Below, piece after piece: positions 49,250-62,390 of a stretch of DNA of 64,000 nt (the stretch's first letter is position 1; each line of letters opens with the position of its first letter). The notes under the pieces were generated by a model, which saw only the letters and a program-made list of their open reading frames with translations, had not been told where the DNA came from and ran no database searches. Location of the stretch: NCBI GenBank assembly GCA_030068075.1, contig CM057835.1:44898215-44962214 (forward strand), written 5' to 3'. The position numbers and the translations under genes are program-made. The DNA is from Paguma larvata (taxonomy: Eukaryota; Chordata; Mammalia; Carnivora; Viverridae).

Positions 49250-51900
49250 AAGTCCTTCTGATCGCCATTTCTTTTCTTCCAAGTCTGTCCTGTGATTTTA
49301 ATTGATGTGATGATATTAAGCGAGAAATAGGAAGTAAGAATCTACTGTAGCATCTACAGTAGAATCTACTGAATTTACTGTAGCATTGGTCGTTAATGTC
49401 CTAATCCTACTCTCATATGTCATTAAGAATCCTTATTTATTAGAGAAGCATCAGTAAAATATAGTGGTTTCTCACCCCGACCAGTTTTGGGCAGTTGCTT
49501 CATGAAAACTTTAGTGTTTTTCCCCCTCCTATTTTAGAACCATTGAGGAGTAGAACACAGCACAGTGATTGAGTGCTGTCTCTAGTATTTGTCTCTCAAT
49601 GAGAGTACTACATAGTTCCCATCATTCTTAAGTTTCTGATTCTGTCTACATTCAGAATTCCTCAGTTATTTTTCTCAACTTATCTCCTTGGTCTGTAGAA
49701 AATATTTATTTGAGATCATCTTTTGTTGTTTGCTTTTACCTTACTCACTGTCCTTCTTCGCCACCTCCCTTGTTGCACTTGGTAGCACGGACACGTTTGG
49801 AGCAGCTTAGCTTTTGTTTTGTACAGTTACAACTCAGTATTCTGTATGGCTTCCTACCCAGACCTCACATGGGCCAAGTCCTGGTGTATGTGAGGCAGAG
49901 GAAAACGGACTTTTCCTGATAGGGATGAGTCAGTTTCCTTCTGCATCAAGATGTTTACACACGGGGACAGATGCAGAGGACGACAACCCTGCGTCATGTG
50001 ACTGCTAGATTGTTTTTCTTTGCTGGATTTCCACGTGGGAAGTGGTGGGAGCTAGAAGTTTGCAGCCACTGCGCCCAGGATGTCCGCTGTCCAAGGTGTA
50101 TCCACATTTGTGGTCTGGTCACTTGGCCCGGAGCCGACTCTGCTTTGTTTAGGGCCATGCTCACTCTTTAGAAGAGCGACATGATCCTGCATCTAGAGTG
50201 AAACTTTAGAATGATTTCATTTCACTCAGTGAAGCCACACGTGTGTTACAGTTACCACCTATGAATTGCTTTCAATCCTTGCAGCATGATTTAAGTTGTT
50301 TTTCCCTTCTTCATTGCTGTTTTTCTTTAAACCTACTAAGTCTAATATCTTGCCTTTCACGGTGGTTCTTATTCCTAGAAGTATAACAGGCAATCCCTAG
50401 GGCAGTGTAGGAACAAGGAAAATCATATAATGTACCACTCTGATCACCCAGCTGTCCCATTTAAAAAATGTGAAACATGGTGGGGGGCACAAAAGTCCTA
50501 GGGGTATAGAGACTTGTAGAGGGGTGTTGCTTCACTTTCTCTTGTGACAGACAGGGAAGCAGAAAGGATGTATAGAGTAATTGCATCTCTTTATTTGAGA
50601 CTTAGCTTTGCTTTAATAACAGCAACAGGAGAGAGAGGTGCCCAGAGGGGCCTAGAGTCTAATCTCAAATGTACTCCAATCCAGTCCACATGCCAAAACA
50701 CAGGCAGAATGTATCTCTGATGGTCCGATGGTGTGACTGGCCTCAGGTTCATTAATTGGGAGAGGTCTCTGACTAGGACATCATTTTGTAGAACTAACAA
50801 GTAGAATTGGAAATACAGGCTTTGATACATTTTGTATTTCTTTGTGTGATTATACACATTTTTTCTCTGTGACTTAAATGAAACTCAGGACTAATCCATG
50901 CTTTCTGACAATAATAACGCAATGGTAATTAAGATAAGGAATTTTTCAAAACAGGGAAAAGACAAAGTGTTGCCATCTTTTCATCTAAAGTGAGTGGATG
51001 TCTGAATGTGTTACGCCTGGCCCAGGTTACATGTGGGTCTTCAGTAAATGGTGAATGAATGAATGAATCTATGAATGAATGAATCTGTGAATGACTCAAA
51101 GAAATCTAAGAAGAGGAAAAATTTCTGCTCTAGGATTTCTGCTAAAGATTTATGGAAATTGTTATAATAAAAAAAGAAAAATGTCTGAAACCCATCTAAA
51201 TGTTACTTCTTGCAGACAAAAACAATAAATATAAGAATGTTTAAAAACTGAACTTTTTTTATTTCTTGGAACTGGTGGAGAAATGCAGTTTTCCTCAAGA
51301 ATCCATGGTCTGTGTCTATTCTATGATGGCATTAGAGCAGAGTGGGTTTCTATTTAGGCAGAACTTCCAGAATATTGCAATATGACCATCTTCTTAAGTC
51401 ATAGTGTGTTCAGTAATATTTACATTCAAGTTCTGTATTTTCTAGTGGCAAACTATCTTACAGTCATACAGTGATTTTTAAAACACTTTAATGCAACTAA
51501 ATAAATAGATCACAAAGGATTTGAAAAGAATTTTGCATGGGTTTGTTATAGCTTGAATATCGTAAATTGATTTTGTGCAAGCTGTCCATCTGATTAGCAC
51601 ATACTTGCACTGGTGTCTCTGTTAGCAAAAATGGATTAGAAAGTATAAATGTCAGGAATTTATGCTCATTCTATTTAGCATCTTCATTAGTTTCTTGACG
51701 TCAATTTAGTATGTTCTAGGTGTTTTGAAGAAGTACCTATCTTAAAGAATGTGTGTCTTGTTTTGTGGTCCATTTTAATTCTTTAGGTATCTATCATTTT
51801 TGGTAATATGGAGGAAACAAAGAAATATGAAAAAAATGGTGGTTACTTTTAAGCCTTTGTAATCTTTGAGGTGACCCTACACACACATAAAAGAAATACA
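49250..51900. other. Unassigned intronic sequence
   Basis: No exon supported. It contains the inverted repeat at 49341-49363 and the (TGAA)n run near 51052-51094. The rest is AT-rich and single-copy in appearance. Confidence 0.5.
51052..51094 (+). repeat. (TGAA)n interrupted microsatellite
   Basis: GAATGAATGAATGAATCTATGAATGAATGAATCTGTGAATG pattern; the preceding 'cgcctggcccaggttacatg' may be an L2 or MIR terminus. Confidence 0.8.
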
Positions 51901-51929
51901 GAAAAGCATAAGACATTCTTGTTTCATTC

Positions 51930-52260
51930 ACTAAATAATGGCTGAGCGTGAGCTATGTGCCAGGCAGGATTTCTTATACTGAGGATAGAGCCTTGAACAA
52001 GAAAGGAAAGGTTTCTGCTTCCTGGGAACTTATGGTTTAGTGATTATGATCATGATTAAGCACAACAAAGTATACAGAGATACATCCTAGAGAATATAAT
52101 TAAGCATCAAAGTGTATAGGCAAGTCATGAGAGATTACTAGGGTTTGCCATGTTCTGGGAAGGTCTAATTCATGGCAAGGGAGACTTGAACTTGACCTTG
52201 AGGAAAAGAAGGTATTTGCAGAGATGGAGAGGAAGTTAGACGTGTACTTCAATGTAAACA
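51930..52260 (-). repeat. L2 3' fragment
   Basis: 'aataatggctgagcgtgagctatgtgccaggcaggatttcttatactgaggatagagccttgaacaagaaaggaaaggt...' is the complement of the L2 end. Confidence 0.7.
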
Positions 52261-52909
52261 TCCCGCAGTGTGATCTGAGAAGGTCAAAACACTCTTCTAA
52301 GGAAGAGTGTTTGTTCAAGGAAAATTCTCTGATCCTCTTTCCTGTTCCATATGCACCCCACTAACTTCCTGAGGTTTAAAATCTCAAGACCATCAGCAGT
52401 GGAGTTCTATTTAGAATGAAGTATGAGTATTTTTTTGAGAAACAGATCATCTCAGATCTCAAATTTATAGCAAGTCTAGGCAAATGGTATATATGTGATT
52501 CGCATACATGATATTGATGCTCAAAATGTGAAAAACTGTCTCCATATAGAAGGACTCAAGTGTAATTTATAGTATTACTGTATAAAATACTATTTATAGA
52601 GGAGAGGAGAGTAGTGGCAGTTAGCAGCAATTTCTTTGTGAAGAATTATACTTTTCGTACCTAGTGGTCCTATGAAATGGGATGGTATTACCAGTACTGC
52701 AGTCTGTTTTATAAGGGTAGAGGGGATAAGAGGGATCAAAATAAAGAATATAATTTTTAAATCAGAAGTTCTAAAATCGACTAGGGCCATTGAGAGACAA
52801 AGACAAAACAGAGATTAGAAGGGTATACCTTCGGCTATTTTCATGTTGTCTGTGCAGTGCTTTAAACCAACATGATAGAAGTGTGATGAAAGTATGATTT
52901 CTTGGGCTG

Positions 52910-53640
52910 TATACCCATCAAATTGGCAAGAAGTGCAACGATTCTAAGTGTTGACAAGGATCTGAAGCAATGGGGAATTTCAGACCCTGCTGGTGAGGGT
53001 GTAAATTGGCAGAACAGCTTAGGAAACATGGTTTGACATTATCCAGCAAATTTAAAGATATGTCATATCTGTGGCTCAGCAATCCCACTTTTCCATACCC
53101 CAGAAAAACTCACGCCTGTGGGAGACGTGGACAAGAACATTCAGAGCAGCATTGTGTGTAATAGTCAAAACCAGAAACAACCCAAATGTCCGACAAATGG
53201 AAAGGATAAATCCAATATATCCAATGATGGACTATATCAGCAAGAAAACTGAATGCCGCATGGCTACAGTCATCGAGATGAATAAGCCCTGCAAACTTAG
53301 AGTGACTCCAGAAGCAAGACACAAAAGAATATAATCACCATGAGTCCATTCACAGGGAGTTCAAAACTAGGCAAGACTAAAATGTATGGTTTAGGGTTGT
53401 ATGCAAAGATGGGATGATGATAACAATAAACAAAGAATGGAAATCACTGTCACAAGAGTCAGTGTCATCGTTGCCTTAATACAGAGACAACTCTTGGTGA
53501 TGGGGAGGGTCATGAGATTTTTAGGTTATGGCAGTGTTCTCATTCTTATCTAGGTAATAGTTTCGTGAGTTGCTAGTTGTAATTGTTAATTCCACTTTGT
53601 CTGCACTTTCAGGTAAATATATATAGTGCATCTTTTTTTC
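52910..53640 (+). repeat. Old L1 3' fragment
   Basis: Sense remnant with 'tgctggtgagggtgtaaattggcagaacagcttaggaaa', 'ctcagcaatcccac', 'gaacattcagagcagcattgtgtgtaatagtcaaaaccagaaacaacccaaatgtcc' and '...tgaataagccctgcaaact'. The 87-codon frame at 53071-53334 belongs to this relic. Confidence 0.9.
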
Positions 53641-54860
53641 AAAGAACTTTATGTGAAAGAGAAAAGGATGTCAGAGATAGCGGTACAGAAAGATTTATGT
53701 CTAAACCTGCATCTCAAGATATGAGGTAATTCTGCAAGAATTGTAGATATGGGCAATTGAGAATTGCCACCACATAAGTCCATTTTTGTTACGCGCACAT
53801 GGTAAGAAGATTGTTTGCTACTAGTCTAGTAATTAAAAAATAATAATAGAAAAAGAGATCCTAGGCCTTTAGAATCAAGTTTGATAACTAATTTGTAATG
53901 TAATTATTTGCCCGTGCTTTATGCATCTTTATTGCTTGGTGCTATCTCTTGAATCACACCTAAAAGCAGATTGACCAGAGGATCAGCAGAAATTAACAGC
54001 AAGGAGAAAATGAGAATCCTCATCTATCTAAAGAAACCAAAGAATTTTGATCACTCTTATTATTTTAAAATCATCTGTGAATTCCTCTTTAAGGGAAACC
54101 CTTAATAGTACCCCAGCAGTAATGGCATTGCAGAGTATTATCCAGCAATGAAAGAGAATGTTAATAAAATCATTTCTTTTTTATGCCGATACGGATCAAA
54201 GTTACAACTTCAAAATACCAATGATAAAAATGAACGTTTTAAGATTCTAGGTTACTGCTTACTAAGGATAATATTCATTAGCTAGAGTTCACTTCTCACG
54301 CTCTGGATTAAAGAAATTATTTGCAAGCAAACAAGAAAAAGTCATCTTTAATTTGCTAATCATAGGCACTACTTTCTAAAAAAAGTGGTCTTAAAAATGG
54401 ATCTTTAATTTAAATCGTGTGACAGTCAAAAAAATCCTCTGGTAGAGATGTTGGAGAGATGACTTGGAGGCTGTATTGTCTGCAAGAAACTGTGGAAGCC
54501 CCATTTGCTAAAAGCAAATTTCCAAATTGATTTATTTTCTAGATAAAGCCGTACATTACTATTGAAATACCTGAAATATAAAAACGAATACTAAAAAACA
54601 GCCAAATATTCCACTATAGAGCATAAAATCTCCAAGTGTTGTGAAGAGTATCATAAATACCTATCCTAAGAAGCTCAATTAAAGTTTGGAAATAATAATT
54701 TTGTTGTTAAATCTCTAAAGAGCTGCAGTAGTGAGATCACCTTGAGGTAGAATCCAGAAAAGCTAGTTTTAAATATTGTACTCCTGGAGCAATGATTGAT
54801 TGATTCTCTAGTGTAAATTTCTTGGTAATGTCTGCTTAGAGACCTCTAAGAAATTAAGGA

Positions 54861-54861
<1 letters not shown>

Positions 54862-54897
<36 letters not shown>

Positions 54898-54899
54898 TA
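54862..54899 (+). repeat. (GT)n microsatellite
   Basis: (TG)n with one ATG interruption near the right end. Confidence 0.93.
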
Positions 54900-55821
54900 C
54901 GTGCAAGAAAATCTGTTCGTGCAGCAACAACCCTTTCTGGAGCCCTCATCTAGGTAAAAGTTACAGGAATGTTAGGCAGTCGTCTCTATGTGTCGGAAGA
55001 TAGCTCTTGGTAAGGACTGGAATTGGACACTGGATGTACGATTTTTTTTTTCTTTAATTATTGATTAAAATGATCACTTAGCAACAGTGTATCAAGAGCT
55101 GTTTCATTGTGTTATGTTCTGCCATCGCCCCTGCCTGATTTACGTACCTTAACTTGCAGGAACGAAAATACTGACTTAGAAATAAAAGGCAAAATACACG
55201 AAGGGAAGCCATTGGGCGCAAGACTTAGAAAGTGGCCTTGGAGATCATTTAACACAGAGGATTCAAACAAAGCTTTGGGAACTCTGGGAGTTCCACCCGT
55301 TTGTAAAAGAGAGAAGAGTGGAGCGGGGTCTGGGAGGCTGGAACCCAAGCATCCCACCTCGGATTCATGTTGCGTGGTTTTATCTGTTTTATTTATCTTG
55401 GATCTTCCTCTTAAAATTTTAACAAATAAAAAAAATTGTTTAAAAGCCCCTGCTTTAGAGTATAATCCCCCTACCTCCTGCTTTCACATTTGAGTAAACT
55501 GGGCCCCAGCGAAGCTGTAGCTTCTTCAAGATTTCGCGGGTGGTAGTGGCAGAAACAAGAACAGAAGCCATATTTTCACATCCATTGGGGCTGTTTCCCT
55601 GATGACATGAAGAACATTCTGCCTTCTCATTACCAGTACCCCAATATATACTCTGGTTTTTAATGATAGTACATGATTTATAATCTTTAATACCTACTTC
55701 CCTGTACCTGTGCGTAAGTCAGTCAGGTAAGGAACATAAAAGGAGAATCAATTAGGGATGATGTTATAAGAAAGCCGTGGGGAGCTTTAAAATGCCAGTG
55801 TCAGAGTTTGTTGGAAGGGTC

Positions 55822-55823
<2 letters not shown>

Positions 55824-55863
<40 letters not shown>
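55824..55863 (+). repeat. (GT)n microsatellite
   Basis: About 20 uninterrupted TG units. Confidence 0.95.
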
Positions 55864-55864
<1 letters not shown>

Positions 55865-56214
55865 ACCATTATTGTGCCTGACATTAAGGCATTTTGTCTC
55901 AAATACAAATCCAGTGACATTGTGCAGGTTGGTGACCAGGAGGCCTGGATCTCAAAAAAATAATGAAGTGAAAGTGGAAATATTTTCACTGTAAATACAT
56001 GAGATTCACCAGAATATAGCGTCTGACATCTAAGGCAGTACCTTAGGATGCGGCAAATAATGGGAAACTGGTAGGTGACGTACATGAATGTTGGTAGATA
56101 CGTTCTTCTTGCTGACTTAATTCAAGGCAAAGATCTTCTCTTGACTTTTTGAGAGAAATGTGTGACAGTTCAAGAACACAGCCTTTAGATGACACTACAT
56201 TTTCCTCTACATTT

Positions 56215-56255
56215 CTTTTGTTTTTCTTTTCTTTTGTTTTTCTTTTCTTTTTTTC
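56215..56255 (+). repeat. 16-bp tandem pyrimidine-rich repeat
   Basis: The unit CTTTTGTTTTTCTTTT occurs twice (56215-56230, 56231-56246) and then partly again. Confidence 0.85.
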
Positions 56256-56335
56256 AATTCCTCCTTTAGGTGTATATTAATTGAGTGCATATTATGTGCT
56301 AGATAGTAACAGGCACTAAAATCCTTTTAGTATCA
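56256..56335 (-). repeat. Short L2 terminus
   Basis: 'aattgagtgcatattatgtgctagatagtaacaggcactaaa' resembles the complement of the L2 end. Weakly diagnostic because it is short. Confidence 0.5.
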
Positions 56336-59300
56336 GAAAAGGTTGAAACAGTGATTTTTGTTTTTCTTGATGCGGTGATTCGAACTTCCAAGTCACTGGG
56401 ATAAAAATGTCTTCAATCTCAACAACTTTTCAAGTGCATTTGCATCTAGAGAGGGTGTTGATTATTATTTTCCAGAAACTCAAAAACTCTACTCCTTTCT
56501 CCAGTTTTCCTGATTGAAAAATGGAAATACTACTGGTAGATGTAGATGTGTGTTGTATAACTAATCACTAATACAGCATGGCCAGGGTCTTGCAGGAAGA
56601 GTGGCGGACATCTACCAAGAGTGGAATTTTTCTGCGGGCGTCGTGTTGACTCACGGATCCTTGGGTGTTTGAAAGCAAAAACTTGGAGAGCTGAACTGTA
56701 TTTCTCCTGGTGGAAGATGAGTCTCCTAATTCTTCAACTAACTGTTTACTGGGAAACTCCGCTTTCTCAGAATTAAGTCTAAGTTATTGTAATCCTATGT
56801 CTGAAGCTCAAATTCATAATTTACTCTTGGGTAGCTGTGCTGAGCTTCCCTACTTTTACTTAAGAATGACCACACCAGGGACTATTGATAAATAAGATGG
56901 CTGCACTCTAGCATTCCATATGGGACTGTGGGAAGGCTTTCATAAGCCAAAATGTTGATATGGAACGTTTATCCATTTTGTTGCATTTAACTGATATCTT
57001 TTAAAAAGAGTGTGGAAATGCCTACTTTAATGAAATGTTTGCACTTTTTGTGTGTTTTCACTTTTGAGGGTAAAAATAGAGAAATTACACCGGCAATGGA
57101 CAACTTTCAATGAGAAGAATTTCACCGAGGTTTTATTTACGGCTAAATGTGAAAGAAAGAACCTAGATTTCTTACCATTCAATTACATCTTGAATAGAAT
57201 TCTACAGTGGAGCTCCAACATTTGGCAAGGTTATTAATAGTTGTAGCAATGTGACTAATGTTGTCCCTTTTGTCACGGCGGTTCCCTGACTGGCCTTCCC
57301 TCAGGCACACCGCAAAGCTTTATGTTTGATCTAAATCGAGTGTTGAGTATCATAAACAAAATGGAGTACGGTGATGGAAATAAATCCCTTTACGTGTTCA
57401 TTCATTCCTCCCTTCATTCAAGAACATGGCCTAGTGTGCATCAGACACCAAACCCAGTAGAAATCGCTCTAGCTAAAATCTGGTAGCAAACAGTGGTATT
57501 CGCACCTCCCCGGTCTGCACATTTGCAGACTGTACTCTGGGCTCCCAGCGAGGGGCCCAGGAATAAGGGCAGAGAATGCGTATTTCACAGGTGTTAGTGC
57601 TTGGAATGATTGATGAAATTTAAATTTGGAATCAAACACCAGCCTTCTAAGGTGTTCATAATCATCTGGATAGTCTGATATTAACTCTTTTAAGTCCATT
57701 TCGGGGAGCAGAGAATAGACTCTTCCTGTCGGAAGGCCAAGGGCTGGGCCAGGGGGTTCTGAATTTGAAGCTGCAGTTCATCTTGATATTATTACTAATC
57801 GAAGCACCTTCTTCAGTTATCGTGGATGCGTATAAACTGCAGACGGCGTGCAGTTCATGAATTTGGCTGCTTTTCCATAGCTGCTATGAAAATTGCAAAC
57901 AAAATTGCTTTTCATTTTGCTTTGACAGGCAGTTTTAATTTTATTCATCATTTTAGCAAATTGTATAACATTTCAGTTGTTTGCAGCATTGCCTTTGTCT
58001 TTTTGTGCACTATATTTATGCCGAAAATATGAAAACAACAATAAAGAAGAGACCGATAATAGCGTCTTGTAGTAAAAAGGGCTTATTAAAAGGATATTTT
58101 CTGCCTGGGTGAAAAACTTCCTTGAACATGTCATAAATAGTTTATAACACACAGAGCTACACTTTTATTGTCTGTACAAGTTGATTGTCTGGCTGGCCAC
58201 ATTTTTAAAATTAAAAAAATAATTTCCCCCCAAGTTTGAATTTATGGTCTGTTGAGCCAGGCCTCGTCACAGCTTAATTAGACAACGACTATCTTTTTTG
58301 AAGTCCTCAAGAGGACTCAGCAGATCTTGGACGCACAAGAGAGTTGGGGTGGGGGGGGAGGACTGGGGAGGGTGCTGGCCAGGGGAAGATGGGGGGAGTT
58401 CAGAAGGATTTATCTGGGAACCAAGTATATCCATTTTCATTTTGTAGAAAAATCACTGATACCATAACAGCCAATGGGTTGGTTTTATTATGTGCTTCCC
58501 GAGCTCCTCACTGTAGTTGCAGCAACATGAGGAGCGCTGCGAGGATGCAATAAAAACAGCAGACTTCGTGCTTGCCTTATTCATTGATGTCTCTTGCACA
58601 AGGCAAGTTCTGTTCAAATAATCACCGAGGGCTGGTGGCATGCTCTCTAACCTTGAATTTGAAGGGACTGGAGAGGGAGGAGAATCTTTTCTGCCAGAGG
58701 CTTAACAGAAAATAATGTTTATTCACAATACTTCTTAGGACATAAAGGCTTTTATTTAAGATTTCCAAGATTGCTGGTAAGGATGATTCATAACCGAAGT
58801 CCAGTTTTCCTTAGGGATTAACCACCGTGGTTTGTTTTTTGTTTTTCTAGCATAGCAACTGAATTTCATCATTCATTTTGTCATTTAGCAATAGAAGACA
58901 ACTTCACCAAAGAAGCTCACAGTACGAGTAAAATTGGAAGTAAATGGAAGCCATATGTTGTTGCTGTAATTCCAAGGTTAAAAAAAGCTATAGTTTTGGC
59001 TATTGCCTTTTATTCTCAGTAGAAGGAAGGTAAAGAATGCTTTTCTTATCAATAGCCGTCCAGTTTTAAAAAGCATAGTTGTTTATTTTGTTAATGGCAG
59101 GAGGAAGAGCCCATGACCAGAGTGTTCAGAGCAAGGCTGATGTCTGGCAGTAATCCATTTCTTAACTTATGTACAACTGTGGAGTTATTAATGCTAGTCA
59201 GGTTATGTGCAAGGATTCAGGAAAATTCTTTATTCCTCATTGACTCCTGACAGTTATTGTACCTAGGAACTGGGTAACGTGTTCTGAAGTGAGCAATTAT

Positions 59301-60083
59301 GGAAATGTTTACTTCACTGGCTGCATGTAAATGTGTGCAGAGAATGTACCAGAATTTTTCCTTGGGGGTATTTAATTCTCTCCAGGGCAATGAAAATCAA
59401 ATGATTTCTTTTTTTTTTTTTTTTCAAAGCTGGGTTTTTTTTTTTTTTAAGTGTTATAATGCAGCTGAATAATGATGAATGCAGTAGAGGAAAAGGAGAG
59501 AGGGAGAGAAAAGAGGAAGGGCGAAGAGTGAGCTACCAACGGATCTGGAAAACAAATTTCACTATGGCAGCTGACACCCAAAAGGGAAGAGTCGAGGGTG
59601 GGGGTGGACAGAAGGCTAGCACTGTCAGAGACTCCGGTTTGCTGGGGAGATGGTGGAAAATGAGTCCTCTGATATTCTGCGGTAGTACAGCGGTGCTTGT
59701 AATACATTTATCTTTGTAAGAACTTAAGCAATTGGCTCAGTATTGTTCACATCGAAGGGTATCACATTTGCTTGTTAATTAAATGCAGTATCAGTGCTCA
59801 CTGTCCCTGAACAGTTGGGGGAAAAATCCAAATATGTATGCAGAGTTATGAAATTTCTGTGCATGCAAATGGATTTTGTACAAATCACAACCAGATTATT
59901 AATGTTACACAGTAGAGGTCTCTTCTTCCTCTCTTTCTTCTTTTCCCGGTCTCTGCCAGGTTTCCAGGTCTTCTTATTGAGAGGCGTTTCTCAGTATTCT
60001 TTCTTTTGTGAGAGGAGAAAAAAAAATCAGGGGAATTAAGAGATTTAATGTGAATCAGAATGAGATGTTTTCAGCACAGCGAC

Positions 60084-60246
60084 ATGTCTACAGCACATGA
60101 GTTCCTGCGAAAGTCCATTATAGAGCGCGCCAAGCAGGTGGAGTCAGACAAGAAGTTGGATACCTGCTCACGAATCTGAAGTCACCCAGCACTTGGAGGA
60201 GACCGGCTTCAGTGTGACGCTCTTTCGGAGCACAATGACTAACTGA
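60084..60246 (+). other. Short coding-looking block, origin unknown
   Basis: ATG at 60084 opens a 31-codon frame to TGA at 60177-60179, containing LRKSIIERAKQVESDKK, with many G/C-ending codons (GAG CGC GCC AAG CAG GTG GAG). Shifting by one base, 60178-60246 continues as EVTQHLEETGFSVTLFR and a stop. Together they look like one short protein segment broken by a single frameshift. I do not recognise the protein. It could be a decayed processed pseudogene piece, a conserved non-coding element or chance. No splice sites or poly-A tail settle the matter. Confidence 0.3.
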
Positions 60247-60833
60247 ACCAAAGTAATTTTTTTTAAATTTCCTGCAGATATTTTTTACAGTAGTGAAAGT
60301 AAATATTAGTTTAAATTGGCCTCTGTGGTCATATGCCTGTCATTAGACTAGAGTTAGATTACATTAATAAGAAGTGGTTGCTGACCTTTACACTCTTTTT
60401 TTTTTTTTTCCTTCCTGAATTTCTCCTGAATTTCTTAAGGAGGGGTTTCATAAAAAGGGTTTTTATGTCTTGCAGAAAATTGAGTTTTGTAGACATTACC
60501 TAACTCTTGATTTGTCACACTGGGATCAATAACATTTCGCTGCTCTTAAACACACAGAATCACAGGGGACACATAATGTTTTTTATAAGTGCAGTAAAGT
60601 TAACGTGTTGTTGAAACAAACACTCCTCTGACAGTCCTGTAATAAGTACACTCTGAAACTAGCAAATTATCTGTAATACTAGGAAAGGCAGGAAGAGCGC
60701 TTAAGAGTACAATGTGTACGTTGTTGGCATTAGGCGCTGCAAGAATAAGAAATTAGGATTCGCTGCTCTGTCTTCAGTTGCATGTCAGGGTGATTACGGA
60801 GAGTCAGTGTTCTCAGAAGAGAAGCCGACCGGG

Positions 60834-60848
60834 CCCCCCCCCCCCCCC
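60834..60848 (+). repeat. Poly-C homopolymer (15 C)
   Basis: A run of fifteen C; length is likely to be unreliable in sequence data. Confidence 0.95.
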
Positions 60849-61189
60849 AGGAGTGTTTCTTGAGGCCACATTTTGACCAAGTTTGCCTGGTATGTTTGGT
60901 CCCTTTGTTCTTGGAGGATATTCTGTATTAGTTACAGAGAAAAAGCCCTTCCCTCACAGCAAAGAAGGTATTTTAAGCGAGATAAGAAAAATGGGCCATT
61001 TTCTACTCGTCTCCCCAAAGCACATGCCTGGTCCATCAATTTTCTTTTGGAATACTCACTGATATTCTAAAGATGTCTTCAGCAAATGTAAGTCCCATAT
61101 GATGTAATTTGCAAAAGATATTTGGAATTGAAATCACCCTTGTATGTGCTTTCATTTCCTCAGTCCCGGGAATCTGAGGGGCTCGTGTT

Positions 61190-61700
61190 AGACCAGGAGA
61201 GGTGGGCACACGGTTAACCGCTGAGATGCCGCGGCGGCCCCGCGCTGCTGCCTCTGCGTCCAGAGTGCCCCACCCCCTTCCGTGCCACCACGCTCCCCAG
61301 GCCCCTCTTTGGGCCTCCCCATCCCGTTTTCCTTCCCCTTATGGCGTTTAGTCGTCACCCAGATTCTGTCTGAAGAACAGGCAAACGCCAGATTATTTTT
61401 AATATCCGAGATAGGCCGTCTAGAAGACGTGGCTGATTCGCGAATGACCTTTGTTTTGTTTTCCAAAAAATATATAGATAGATATAGATATAAAAATAAA
61501 ATTATTTTTCTCCCTAGGAGTAGAATGGTAGCCACGATTGGAAATCTGTTTAGGTGGAGAAGAATGGGTGTTTTGTTGGTAACAGACAGTGGCCCTCCTC
61601 CACGCGCCGGGGTAGGTAGGGGCTGGGAGCCGCCAAGGCTGCCGCGCAGACCTTGTCATTTCACACAAGCTGGTGCTGTTTCTCCTTCGCCCCTTCGCAG
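61190..61700. promoter_or_regulatory. GC-rich, CpG-bearing intronic patch
   Basis: Two GC-rich segments (about 61200-61330, including GCCGCGGCGGCCCCGCGC, and 61595-61690) flank an AT-rich core with (ATAG)n-like sequence at 61472-61500. A 147-codon plus frame (61282-61725) spans it, but shows no domain and contains the simple repeat. Possible intronic regulatory CpG cluster. Confidence 0.4.
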
Positions 61701-62314
61701 AGAATGTAGTTTTATGTTCATTTAATAATTATCCATTTTGGTTGTACTTGTCGGGGAGAGCTTCTTGAGCCCCATCAGTTTTTCAGAGAAGCACCACTCA
61801 AGCTCTTCTGCTGAAAATGTTTTTCCTTCCCTCCCTTCACTCCATCCCACTCTTCCCCTTATCGACGCTCTCATCAGTGCCAGAGCTCGTCAGTATTCCA
61901 CTCCTGTCCTTTGTGAAGTGATTTTGCCCAGACACGTCTGGCTCAGGGTGAAGTGCCCTCCCCTGAGAGCGCGCACTGCAGCCCCAGGTCGCCAGCACCA
62001 TGAATACGTTATTATCCCAATTTCCATCCTGTTGCCACGGCAGCACTTTTGGAGCTGCTGGGTTATTAAGTCGTACATCACTAATACCCTGATATGAGCA
62101 GAAGTTGGATTTAATATCGGCCTTTGATCAGATTACCTCCCAACAGTCAGCTGTCATTAGAAAATTCCTTTGCTCATTATACCCTCAGAGCTCTGGCTTG
62201 TGTAGCAAAAGGGTGGCAGGCCTGATACATGGAGGCAATTTCAAGCCCGGGCCTTGCACTGTACACTTAATTTATTTTCTGACCTTTTTGTGATTTGGGG
62301 AGATTCTGCACGGC

Positions 62315-62390
62315 CGCGTGTGAGCATGCGTGTGTGAGCGCGCGCGCGCGCGTCCGTGTAATGTGTGTGTGCGCGTGCGTGTGTGTGTCC
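62315..62390 (+). repeat. Alternating CG/TG tract
   Basis: GCGTGTGAGC, then (CG)n, a break, then (TG)n and GCGCGTGCGTG(TG)n. Long alternating purine-pyrimidine sequence of the kind that can adopt Z-DNA. It produces Thr-His-Ala-Arg repeats in artefactual frames. Confidence 0.9.

Noticed and set aside
53071..53334. 87-codon plus-strand open frame
   Set aside because: It lies inside a recognisable L1 3' relic and its sequence is that of the repeat.
61282..61725. 147-codon plus-strand open frame
   Set aside because: It runs through a simple AT repeat and GC-rich flanks, shows no domain, and has an overlapping frame on the other strand.
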